Origin: Pithys albifrons albifrons
Taxonomy: Eukaryota > Chordata > Aves > Passeriformes > Thamnophilidae
Reading direction: 5' to 3'
Length of the DNA stretch: 64,000 nt
NCBI RefSeq assembly: GCF_047495875.1
Contig: NC_092462.1
Location: 38,159,523-38,223,522 of the forward strand
Below are positions 37,761 through 48,455 of this stretch, in pieces. Every line of letters begins with the position of its first letter. Position 1 is the stretch's first letter. The notes beneath the pieces are model-generated. The model worked only from the letters and a program-made list of their open reading frames with translations. It had not been told where the DNA came from and ran no database searches. A program made the translations under genes and the position numbers.

Positions 37761-40700
37761 GCACCACAGCCCCTTCCAAACTATGTGACCCAAAGCCCCT
37801 AGAACACAATATAGTCCTATATTGAACCTTTGCATGTATGAATAAGCTGCAGAGTCAAAAATAATAGGGACATGTTCTTATGACACGTGTATAAGTGAGA
37901 GGAATTCGAATCACCTGGACAACCTGGAGACTAGAGATTCATGGCATTGGGGCAGTCACCTCTGAAATGTAATTCCACTACTTCTCTGTTTTGCTTTTTA
38001 ATTTAAAAAAAAAAACAAAAAACCCATCTCAGAGTAAGTTCTGACTTGTGGAATCGCATAAGAGACCAATGGGCAGATTTTTTCCCAAAAACTAGTTTCC
38101 ACTGCATTTGAACAAATTAACAGCTGGCTACATAGCAATTGGTACTTGTAGTAGTAGGTGATTTACCACAGACTTTTCAGCACCTAGAGGAAATCCAGTC
38201 GCTTTTATTAGTGCAATTCACAGCATACAACAGAGGCAGTTCACAAACTTGTAACTGAAGTAGAACATTCACCAACATTTACAATTTTCAGTTCCTCAGC
38301 ATCCCTACAATGGCATTCTCTTTCCCTTTCCCTTTATTAGTGTCTTACATTCATCCTTTCATATACTCTGGCTTTGGCTCTTCTCTTTTTCTTTGAATTC
38401 AGTGTTGGTTTCTGTCTTTGATTTTCTTCTCACACTCCTTTCTGCTCTCTCTCACCTTTCCAACTCCTATAAACTTGCTGTGTATCCAAATATGCCTTCT
38501 ACTTCTCCTGGCTCTGTAGGCCATTTTTTTACTCCATTTCCTCTCTACCCGGAGTGCACTCAGAGTGGAAGGGCTTTGCTCTCAAATCGGTGCTTTCCAG
38601 AGACCACTCTCTTGCTATCTGTTCCCTCCAAAAACTCCTTGTTCAGCTCCTTGTAGCTCAAGATTGAAACAAGCTCTTTTGACAGACTTCTTGGTGAGTA
38701 ACTAAGTCTTGTATGTACAGTCCCAGCATATACAATATGAGTTTGGTTAAATATAGGTGCAAGTATGTTACTGGGATAACCTGCTAAAAATAAATATGCA
38801 AAAAAGATAACATCTTTCTTTATACCCACGTATTTGAAACATATTTAGAAAATGTTTCTTTGTGGAAAAGGATTATTAGGTTAAACTATCATTAAAAAAG
38901 TTATCTTCTTCAGCCAGAAAGTTTGACTCCCATGTATATAACACTGTGTAATGTATACTTTTGCTTTTTTTTTTTTGCATATGGGTATAACATTGTGTTT
39001 TCACTTTCCGTCTGTGATTTTCCTGTGTTTAGCACTTCATTTTCCATGAAATTGTTGCCAGAAGATGGGGTTTTCTAAACCCAAGGAAACACAGAATAGT
39101 TTACTGTCTAAATGAAATATTGTACCTTGACTTCCATTTTCCTACAGCCAAAGGTCCCTGGGACAGGAAAAAGTGAACACATTTGAAATAAACTCAAGTT
39201 TAGTTACAAAAACCCCCAGAAGTCTTGAGCTAGTGTATGTCAGTAGCTAGTATCTGTCACTACCTGCATTTGACACTCCTTTTGATAGTGACATAAAACC
39301 ACTGTTACAGTTGCCTCACTTTAAAATTGCAAGAAAATTTTTTCTGCAATAGATCTCAAGGCAGAAATAAATCACTGATCCAATTGCTAATTTCATTCTC
39401 ACCAAGTGTTTGCATGATGCTGATTATGTCAGTGTAGCCCCAGAGCTACCAAAAATGGGGAGGCTCCCCTATCCAAACTTGTACTCTCCCTATGAGCAAG
39501 ATCCAATTTAAATGGGTTTCGGTTTATGAGCTGAGCTTAATGCAAATACAACTTTGATGCCATGAATTGGGATACAAACTTTTAAAATCCCTACACATAT
39601 AGCAACCTGTGTGTAACACAGTGAAAGAAGTCTGCTGGTTTGCAAAGGGGGATGAATATATTTTCAATACAATCCTCTCCTGAGCCTTGAGTGACACTAG
39701 TGCCTTTGAAAGACATGGCCCCATGATGGGGCTCACAAGGAGTCAAATAAAACCGTGCACATTATGTATACATATATTTATATGTAACGGCTGTACGCTC
39801 TGGTCACAGTACAGAGGAAGCAGGCAGTGCTGAAGTCCCTTTCTTTCTAATGTGCTTCTCTGCCTCCTGAGCGATGCTGGAAGGAGCTTACCTTGTTGAG
39901 GGTCCCTTATCCCTCAAGGGAACATCATTCCTCAGCCTGTGCCTGTGCTGCGACATGCTGGGTATCTTTTATTTGTTTTCTTTCCTGGCAATACTACCCC
40001 TCTTGGGGCAGACGCTTTAGTGAGATGGATGGCACTCAGGTAACTGGCAGTTCAAGGAAGTCTTTTCCTGGGTTGTTTACACCAAGGCGTTTTAGAGCAG
40101 CCATTTAGCTTCCACCCCATCCCACCCTGCTGACCAGCTGTAAGTGTAAAGGCCGCCAGCGGGCCTGCAGGTCGCTGATAAACTAAACCCCCATTTGGCA
40201 GGCAAGGAAGCCAGGATGATAAGGATGTTGATTTATGTTTTATCTGTCACTACATTTTCAGTAAAGCTGGGCAGCGAGCCTTAACGAAGCGAAGGCTGTT
40301 ATCACCTCCCCTTAGCCCTTTAAGTGCAGCAGGCTCTTTGGTGTCTCTCGCTGAATGCCGCTTTGTTAATTGCAATGGTAAACAGGACACACAGCGCTGA
40401 CCATCACCGTGTTCGGCTCAGGCAGCACTTAGCACAAAACCAGTAGATTTGGGGAAGGAGTCTGAGTCCAGGGGGAGTCACACACGAAAGAGAGTTCGTA
40501 GAAGTACTCAGCATTTCCTGGACTTGTTTCTATCATTTAAAATGTATTGCATACCTTGAAGTGAATGTAATGGCTGGCTTAATTGGAGATAACTTCACTG
40601 AAGTGGCCGTAGTTACCATTTATGTCAGCAGTGAATGTGCCCTTTAATGCCATGTCCCTCAGGTATGATGGTTTAACATAGGAAAAACCTGACAACTTTC

Positions 40701-41959
40701 ATTACCAGTGAAATAAATGTGAATTATATATATGATTAGGTCCCATTTCCCCCTCATTTTGGTTGTGAGCATTATTTTTCTGAAAGCATTGTAAGATTTT
40801 ACACATTATATTTAATGGCAAACACATTTTCAGTTTTGAGAAGCACCACATGCTTTTTAGGGACAGCAGAAATGCCCATAGAGAAGTGAGTGGAAAGAGC
40901 TGTGAGAGAAATGTGAGTAGTAAAATACTGAAGTATTCTGACAAAACCAAAACATGGAAAATCTGAAAAAACCCCCACCCTAAGCAATTCTTGTTACATC
41001 CTATGTAAAATGTTAAAAACACAGTTTTTTCTTTAACCTTGTCCCCTTCTGATTTCTTTTCCTTTATTCTTTCTTTGTCTCCCTCTCCCCAAATATTTCA
41101 TCTTACCTTTCAAGTCTGTCATTATATTTCTTTATAAACAAATCTAGAAAGAGAAAAAGGAGCTAGTTCCTGCTTGAGGTCAGTGGGAACTTTGCCATTG
41201 ACTTTAAATAGGTCTAGAAGCGGGCCCAACCGAGCATTTTATAGCTTCCTTTATTTATCTTAGGTTTTATTTTGAGCAATGTGTCTTTTGTATGACTGCA
41301 TATTTCCACAGCGAACACCATAATGATATTATTATATACATACATACTGAACAAAGCATTGCTGATAGTTACGCTCTTTTAAACAACAGACAGTTATAAA
41401 AGTACAGGACAAGGTATAGTGCATATTCAGTACAAGATTAGAGTTCTCCATAAGGCTGTGCTTGCTACTACTCCATACCAATTTTCAACAAATCTGTTGA
41501 ATACTGAGAAACAGGTGATTAAGAAGAAGTAATTATTGCTTTAGTCAAAGAAGCCTGGGCTGCATTTTCTTTGGTTTTGCAAATGATGCTCATAGCCAAT
41601 CTATTCTTTCTGATAGACATGGTAGACAAATCAGTATCCTCCAAACTGGAACACATTAGGAAATGTACTGACACGCTTGAGCTTAATATCTCTAGGCTAG
41701 TGGGCCAAGGATAACATTACAAGGTTTGGCAGAAAATTGGCTAAAAACCAGGGATATCAGCTGTGGAGTGTGATGGCCATTTGTTACACAAGATTCAGAG
41801 AAACAAAAGATGGAAGGGACTATTTCTGTTTCTTGTTGATGACAGTTATGAATCTTTGGTTCTTTGCAAAACTGCCTCCAAGGAATCCACAAAGAGTCAT
41901 CTCATGAATAGAGATAATTTATCACAATTACAAATGTAGTGTATCGAAACCATACCAAC
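37761..41959. other. Noncoding stretch with a less AT-rich block
   Basis: No gene was recognised. 40130-40690 is noticeably richer in G+C than its surroundings and has several CpGs, GATAA-type sites and ATTA/TAATTG cores. It is the best candidate for a conserved noncoding regulatory block in the window (see findings). No exon with plausible coding sequence and splice sites was recognised in it. The 106-codon minus-strand frame at 40702-41022 has no recognised domain. Confidence 0.45.
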
Positions 41960-42154
41960 AGTGTTTTCTTTGCCTCTGTCTTCAGCATGCAGATCAAGGG
42001 AGTCTCAGTATCCCTGAGCTGGAGGACCACAACTGCGAGAATGATCAACTCCCCGTTGATCCTGAAACTGTGTGGGACCTGCTTCTCCAGCTGAATCTCT
42101 AAAAATCTATGAAGCCTTGTGGAATTCATCCCAGAATCCTCAAAGAGCTAGCTG

Positions 42155-42643
42155 GTGTCATTGCAAAACCTCTCTCAACAATTTTTGAATAGTCTTGGGA
42201 ATCTGGATAGGTTGCAGCTGACAGGAAGATGGAGAATCTTGTCCCGTTTTTCAAAAACGGTGAAGAAGGACCCAAGAAAGTACAGACCTGTCAGTCTCAC
42301 TTCAGTACCTGGTAAAGTTATGGAGAAGATTACTCTGGGAGGTATTGAAAAACACCTGAAAGATAATGCAGTCATCAGTCACAGCCCACACAGCTTCATG
42401 AGAGGAAAGTCCTGCTTATCAAACCTGGTTTCCTTCTATGACAAGGTAACCCACCTAGTTGATCAAGGGAAGCCAGCTGACTTAACCTTTTTGGATTTCA
42501 GTGAAGCTCTTGATAATGTCTCTCACAGGATCCTTATGGACAAAATGTCCACACAGCTGGATAAACACATCATTCAGTGGGTGAAGAATTGGCTCGTGGG
42601 TCTAGCACAGAGGATAATAGTGAGACTGGTGACCTGCCATTAG
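42155..42643 (+). pseudogene. CR1 ORF2 reverse transcriptase, fragment 1
   Basis: This is the N-terminal and palm part of the CR1 reverse transcriptase in one frame. Recognisable are 'KYRPVSLTSVPGKVMEKI' (about residues 42-59), the 'FMRGKSCLSNLVSFYDKVTH' region, and 'LTFLDFSEALDNVSHRIL', which holds the first catalytic aspartate block (usually FLDFSKAFDTV). Upstream of the first ATG the same CR1 sequence continues at nucleotide level but is interrupted by stops near 42102 and 42189, so the ATG is not a real start. The frame ends at 42643 just where a stretch of the consensus has been lost. The intact enzyme would copy CR1 RNA into DNA at the insertion site; this copy cannot. Confidence 0.9.
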
Positions 42644-42674
42644 TGGAGTTCCACAGGGCTCCTTCTTAGGCCCT

Positions 42675-43136
42675 GTGCTCTTCAACATCTTCATAAATGA
42701 CTTGAACACAGGACTGGAAGGGATACTAAGCAAGTTTGCAGATGACACAAAACTGGGAGGAGCTGTTGATTTGCTCAGAAGTAGGGAGGCCCTGCAGAGA
42801 GACTGTGGCAACTTAGATGGCTGGGCAATCACCAACCATATGAAGTTCAACAAGGGAAAGTGCTGGATTCTGCACATGGAATGGGGCAACCCTGGATGTA
42901 TGTACAGACTGGAGAATGAGATGCTGGAAAGTAGTACCATGGAAAGGGATCTGGGGGTCCTGGTCAATGGCAAGTTGAATCTGAGTCAGCAGTACCCTGG
43001 CAGCTGGGAGGGCCAACCATGCCCTGGGGGACATCAGGCACAGCATTGCCAGCCGGTTAAGGGAGGGGATTGTGCCACTCTGCTCTGCACTGGGGTGGCC
43101 TCACCTAGAATATTGTGTGCAGTTTTTGGGCACTGA
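42675..43136 (+). pseudogene. CR1 ORF2 reverse transcriptase, fragment 2
   Basis: The frame shifts relative to the preceding fragment and continues the same enzyme: 'LFNIFINDLNTGLEGILSKF' followed by 'ADDTKLGGAVDLL', which supplies the YADD/FADD catalytic motif of the RT active site. 'GWAITNHMKFNKGKC' and 'ERDLGVLVNGKLNLSQQ' follow, typical of CR1 RT thumb and C-terminal sequence. After about residue 112 the frame leaves the CR1 protein because of an indel near 43000, and the correct sequence resumes in the next frame. Catalytic aspartates are preserved but the protein is broken. Confidence 0.9.
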
Positions 43137-43263
43137 ATCTCATAGAAGAGATATCAAGCTGTTAGAGAGTGTCCAAAGGAGGGCAATGGAGATGGTGAAG
43201 AGCCTTGAAGGGAAGCCGTATGAGGAGCTCTTGATCTGTTCAGCTTGGAGAAGAGAAGACTGA
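43072..43263 (+). pseudogene. CR1 ORF2 C-terminal region, fragment 3
   Basis: A third reading frame carries the C-terminal CR1 signature 'LLESVQRRAMEMVKSLEGKP' followed by 'YEEL', usually LLE.VQRRATKM(V/I)KGLE..YEERL. It overlaps the tail of the previous fragment in a different frame, which confirms a frameshift near 43000-43070. A stop at 43261 and lost bases in the following 'QLGLFSLEKRRLRGDL' equivalent end it. Confidence 0.85.
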
Positions 43264-43583
43264 GGGGAGACCTCATTGCAGTTACAACTTCCTCATGAGT
43301 GGAACAAGAAGGGTGGACACTGATCTCTTCTCTGTGATGGCCCGTGACAGGATCCAAGAGAATAGTCCGAAGTTGTGTTAGGGGAGGTTAACTTTGGATA
43401 TTAAAACAAGGTTCTTCACCCAGGGGATGATTTGGCACTGGAAGCCTGACAGAGTTCAAGAAGCATTTAGACAATACTCTCAGGCACACGGTGTGATTCT
43501 TAGGGATGGTCCTGCGCAGGCCTAGGAGTTGGACTTGCTGATCCTTGGGAGTCCTTTCCAACTTGGCATATTCTCTGAGTCTG

Positions 43584-46570
43584 TAATATAAAAGAAAGAA
43601 ATGAAGGTGGATAAAAGCCCCAGCTTGCAAAGATCTGGAAACAAGGATAGATCTAAGGCATATTTTTCTCTCACAGTTCTTCCAAGGGATACCTCTGGAT
43701 CAGCTGTACTCAGGACACACTGATCTGAGAGAGCAGCATCTTTTTCACCCCAGCCAAAACAACCAGCTGAACCATGCGGATGTGTTGCAGGAATAAAACA
43801 AAGTCATTGTTGTGTCCTTTCCCTTCAGCAAGCTGAGATTAAAATTCAATTTTCCTCCCAGTTAGTATAGTTACACTACTCATAGGGCTTCTTTGATACT
43901 GCTGGGTTTGTATTCTACAATAAGTTACAGCAGCTGTCTGGAGAATGTATAACCTATTTACTTATCATGGAAAGAATTTAATGCTAGGAGAAAAAGAAGC
44001 ATATATAAAAACACACTGGTAAGGAGAGGCCACAGAGCCTGCATCTTACAGTGACTGAAATCCTGTCCTCTGAACAGAGGCACACAGTGTCCCGCACATG
44101 GGTTGAAATATCAACTCATTGCAGCATACAAAATGGGATTGGTGACAAACTGCTTGCACCTAAATACATTTCTGAAGATGAAAAAAACCCCATAGACATT
44201 AGTTACCACAAAAATACACTGCTGGCAACAAAATGTTGCTCTAGCAACCTCAAGGGAAGAAACAACTGCTTGTTGAGTGGCCAGCCTTGGCTTCAGCAAA
44301 ACAGACCACTATATTTGTTAGATTGGAGTTGAGTAGGAAACTTTATAAATCTATTTCTTTTCTCTAATTGATCAATTTCCCACAAGCCATCATGGCTGAT
44401 CTCCAGTATCTTTGTTCTGCCAGGTATTTGTTGAAAGCTTTCTATAAACGTATCTCTGGTGCTCATACTAAATTTGCCTGAATGCATAGTTTTCTAGTGG
44501 TTTTGTCATTTATTTGTGGCAGAACAAATAAATCTCTAAAGGTTTGGATTTTACAAAAAAATGCATAATGTGAAAATACTATATATTCTTGCACAGGCTT
44601 TAATTTCTGTTTTTCCAAGCTTTCCTACCATTAAACTGAATATTCATGGAAAATAGATTAAGAAAGGGTGTCAATAACACTGAAATAAAACCAGTGTTAT
44701 ATTCAAGTGATTATCCAGGAACATTTTTGGTTCAATTTCCCAATTTTTATTAAAAATAATAAAAAAAGAGTGAAAGAAGTCCTCCCATTTATGAGTTATG
44801 CCACTTTAAAAATGTCTGTATTTAATTACACAGGTCCACACCCAAACACACTTTTTTGCCCAAATACAGTTTGCTGCTAGATGGATCCAGAGCAGCTGCC
44901 TTGCCCCAGGACAGCTGCTGGTGCCCAGTATCTGCAGCTTCCTTTTGCTCTCTGATACTCCATAAAACTGTTTATATTCCCCATAGAAGTATTTTCACTC
45001 TGTTTGCTTAGTGACCGTGCATGACAAATATTCTCTTTACCACTAATAATCATGAAATGAAAATGTTTACAAAACTTTATTTAGTGCCAGTACCTAATAA
45101 ACTATAGAAATGTTCTGAAGTGAATGTGCGTGTGTGTGTGCACTTGCATATGAATGAAGTATTTTTCTAATTCTGTGCAGCAGAAATGTGATGATGCCCT
45201 TTTACTAGGACTACTCCAAGACTGCATGCATTTGGTGTCTACTGCTTGGTTTTATAATTCTTTGAAGCTCATTTATGGTCTGTGGAAGAACTGACATGAA
45301 CTAGGCTAACTATTTTTGAAGACTTTTTTTTTTTTGAGCATTGGCAATATCTATTCAAGATCACGTGTTTGTGCCACGTCAATGAAAACCTGTTGCTTTT
45401 CCTACCTCAGATCAGGTATTTGAGCTCCTTATTCCTGCACTACTTTAATCCTGCCTGTCACAAATTATTCACACATTTCTCCCTGCATTGTTGTAACCTG
45501 ATGTGATCTGAAAGATGAATTGGCCCACAGCTTTTATTAAGGTGGCACATTTCAGAACATTTGCTTCAATAGTTGGAGGGAGAATATTTGCCTTTAAAGG
45601 AACTCTGCTCCATAAGAGGGAATCATATGGCACATTTTAGTTCATTGAGTCAATGTCTGCTACCCTAAGAGTCTGAGGTATATTTGTTTACTGTTCCGTT
45701 TGCAGCTGACTGCACTTTCTCAGATGATACACAGGGTGGCTGAACAATACTTGGTAGCTTTCATCCTTTGCTACTTTCATTTGATATCTCACACACAGTA
45801 TGTATTTCCAATGCCAAATCCTCTTTATCACACAAAAACTGGCTGTGATGTGTTGCCAGCAGGAACAATGTGTAACAGGGTAAAGTTTTGAAAAGAAGAG
45901 CTTTGCTTCTGCACAGAAAATGTTCATATCTGGCCACAGTACGATTTTCTCTCAGGCTGATCTGTTTTCAAAACAGGGTAGGATTTGGGCAGAACCACCA
46001 CAGTACCCAGTCTCTCTGAACTACAGAGACTGAGAAACTAATATTTACCTATTGTTTAGGGTATTATTTTTAAAGCATGTAGTTTGGCTTAGAAAATATA
46101 TTTCTTCTCCTGTGACCCTGAAACCCATTACTACTGTCAACAGAGTACCTGTATTTCTTTTATGTCTTGATCTTGCTCCCACAGTTTCAGTCTGCAATGG
46201 AGATTCTTTGGCTTGGTGCTTTTCATTCATATATAAGTGAAGAATAATAAATGGATGGATTCCTTATTTTGATACATTCTGATAATCTTGCAAATTAAAT
46301 ACATTGGGTTTTTTTCTAGCATTATGATTTTTTTTCTAATAATTTATTTGCCACTGCTAACCAAGGACATAACTCAGAAGTCTTCAGTTGAATTTAGTTG
46401 TTTCAGTTGCTTTTCCTGCCCTAATCAAGTGCAGGAACCAGAATTACAAGGAGACAGACTGAGAAAATTGTATTTCACAAATACATCTCTGTTGTCTCCT
46501 ACATAGCAGGAGTCTCACACTCCAAAAATTAGTCTTTCCACAGCAACTAACTGCCAGTACACAGAGGAAG
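43584..46570. other. Noncoding stretch, nothing recognised
   Basis: No gene was recognised. A perfect 9-bp inverted repeat (ATAACACTG at 44674-44682 and CAGTGTTAT at 44692-44700, 9-nt loop) could fold as a small hairpin. A short GT run lies at about 45126-45140, and a poly-T run at about 45327-45337. Open frames reach 93 codons (44051-44332) without recognisable similarity. Confidence 0.5.
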
Positions 46571-46686
46571 GCAGTTAAATGCCACCCTGACACCCGATCC
46601 CGTCAGACCTCAGAAGCTGAACAGGGTCAGCCCCGGTTAGTACTTGGATGGGAGACCTTCTGGAAATACCGGAGGCTGTAGCTTTT
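46571..46686 (+). pseudogene. 5S rRNA-derived pseudogene
   Basis: About 116 bp aligns along its length with vertebrate 5S rRNA (about 120 nt). CCACCCTGA, CCCGATCCCGTCAGACCTC and AGAAGCTGAACAGGGTC are slightly mutated. GGTTAGTACTTGGATGGGAG followed by ACC is an unmutated box C. TGGAAATACCGGAGGCTGTA and a TTTT terminator at 46683-46686 follow. The first 20 nt (GCAGTTAAATG in place of the GCCTACGGCCAT-type start) are degraded, so the terminal helix of a real 5S RNA would be broken. It is a single copy outside any tandem cluster, so a retrotransposed or dispersed pseudogene is likely. The intact box C means TFIIIA or pol III binding cannot be excluded. The alternative is the 5S-derived head of a SINE (SINE3/AmnSINE1 type), but no tRNA-like or core domain follows. 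Confidence 0.88.
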
Positions 46687-48340
46687 AGTCCTGAGGACTT
46701 CACTGTCACTGTCCAAGCTCGCTTGAACCTTAGGGGTTAAAGGGTGTGGGGCCAGTTCTGCGCACGCTGTGCCTCACCTAAAGCATCCACTGGGGAGGGT
46801 CGAAGGACACACACACGTGGGGGGAGCCCTTCCCTAGTCTTTGTTTGCAAAGCCTGGCCATGACACAGAGGAATCAAAAGTGGTGCTTGCCAGCAGTGAC
46901 AGACCTTATTCTCTCTTAACCGGATCTCAGAACACAGAGTATAATAAACTGTTCTGATAGAAAACTTCAGGCTAAGAGAGTTTATAACAGGGCAGTGCAT
47001 AAGTACTTTTTTTTCCCTGGTATCTGTGTAGCACAATTTTCCTTAAAGTTGAGTTTTGTAGCATGGAGGCTTTCGAGGCTTCAGAACAAAATCTTTCAAA
47101 ATGTTCATGAAAATTGCCTGTACATCCCTTTGTCTAATCAGAAAAATCTTTCATTTAAAAAAAATTCTGTATTTCTCAACAGTGAAGAGATTGCTTTCTC
47201 TGAAGGATTAAAGACATTGCACCTGCTCCTTTTCCTCCTTTTACATGCACAATAGATGCCATATACTACTTTTACCTGATCGTCTTCCACAACATTCATG
47301 TTACAGCAGGTACGTCTCCAATTAAGATGCCACAGATTTGCTTCTGTGCACTAAGGAACAGCCTTTGTGTTTCTACAAGTTCTTCTTGGTCTTTGGGAAA
47401 GTAGCCAGAGCTACCTCATGAACCCTAAATTTAGAGGGTCCTCTGTTCATCCAAACCAGTTCAGAATATCTGATACTATAAAAAGTGTGGGAGAGATGGT
47501 TTTCTCTCTTAAGCATCCCCCTCCATATCTTCAGGAATAACTAACTTTTCCTTTAAATCTGTAGACTGCATATGTTTTAGATTAGTTTCATTTGTGTTTT
47601 TGTAGGTTTTATGTTGTTTTTTTTAAAATAATTTTCCTGTTTTCTGAGTAAATTATATGAAACATCTGCCCTAAATTTAATCTATCAAGCTCATAAAGGG
47701 AAAAGGCAGACGTTTTATGAGTGATATTATAAAATTTAGATAATTATCTTGTTTGTTTTAGCAGTTTCTATTTTGGTCCCGGTACAGTATTCTTCCATTA
47801 AAAGACAATTTTTGCATGGTGTACTGGTCAAGGGGAACAGCCAGTGATCACATAAAATGTACATCTAATAATGGTCTTGTTAATCTGTAATACTCTATGT
47901 ATTTATTCACTGTATAAGCATAAACTTAATTTCATGCCTGTTATATGCTTCTCAGATTTTTTAGAAAAGAAAATCCTCTTTATAGACAGCATATAATTCC
48001 ACTAGCCTTCATTAGTTATGTGATTTATGCAAGTTAAAGTAGGATGTATAAAAGTATGGCTAGAGCAATGAATGCAAGGTGTACCTGTAATAGCCTTTTC
48101 CACTGTCATCTCCATCAGTGCACTGAAGTTCTTCCATCCTGTATCTGCCACATGTACAAACCTACCTAATGGAAGGTGGAAAAAATATTCTGGAGAGACA
48201 TCATCATGCGCACGCCTGTTCTTATCTTCTTCACTAGATATCTGCAACTATCTGTTGTCAAAGACAATATCCTGAGCTAGTGCCAACCTCTGGTATGTCC
48301 TGATGTGGTTATTCTTGCTCCTCATATGGTTATTTCTGCC

Positions 48341-48455
48341 TTTCTTTTGTTTGTTTTTTTTTGTTGTTGTTGCTTTTGGTTTGGCGTTTGGGGGTTTTGT
48401 TTGTTTCTTTGTTTTTGTTTGTATTTTTTCTTTTGGGGTTTGGTTTGGTTTTTTT
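48341..48455. repeat. T/G-rich low-complexity patch
   Basis: Mostly T with interspersed G and GT (TTTGTTTG, TTGTTGTTG, GGTTTGG units), with few other bases. It is open in several frames only because it lacks A. It may descend from a poly-A tail inserted on the minus strand, but no element body is recognisable beside it. Confidence 0.8.

Larger units (their letters stand above)
41960..43583 (+). mobile_element. CR1 LINE, 5'-truncated, with 3' end
   Basis: About 1.6 kb that follows the avian CR1 consensus, as I know it, from the middle of ORF2 to the 3' end. It begins near 'TTTGCCTCTGTCTTCAG', continues through 'GATCAAGGGAGTCTCAGTAT', the reverse transcriptase and the C-terminal region. It ends in a decayed TCCTTTCCAACTTGGCATATTCTCTGAGTCTG. 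ORF1, the 5' UTR, the endonuclease part of ORF2 and the start of the RT region are absent, the usual 5' truncation. Numerous stops, frameshifts and a small deletion near 42620 make it non-functional. CR1 elements move by target-primed reverse transcription, and their 3' ends are recognised by the encoded enzyme. This is the longest transposon in the window. Confidence 0.96.

Noticed and set aside
42602..42973. A 123-codon minus-strand frame
   Set aside because: It is antisense to the CR1 reverse transcriptase and has no independent similarity.
46571..46850. AmnSINE1-type SINE with a 5S-derived head
   Set aside because: No tRNA-like or conserved core domain follows the 5S part, and the 5S match looks better preserved than expected of such an ancient family.
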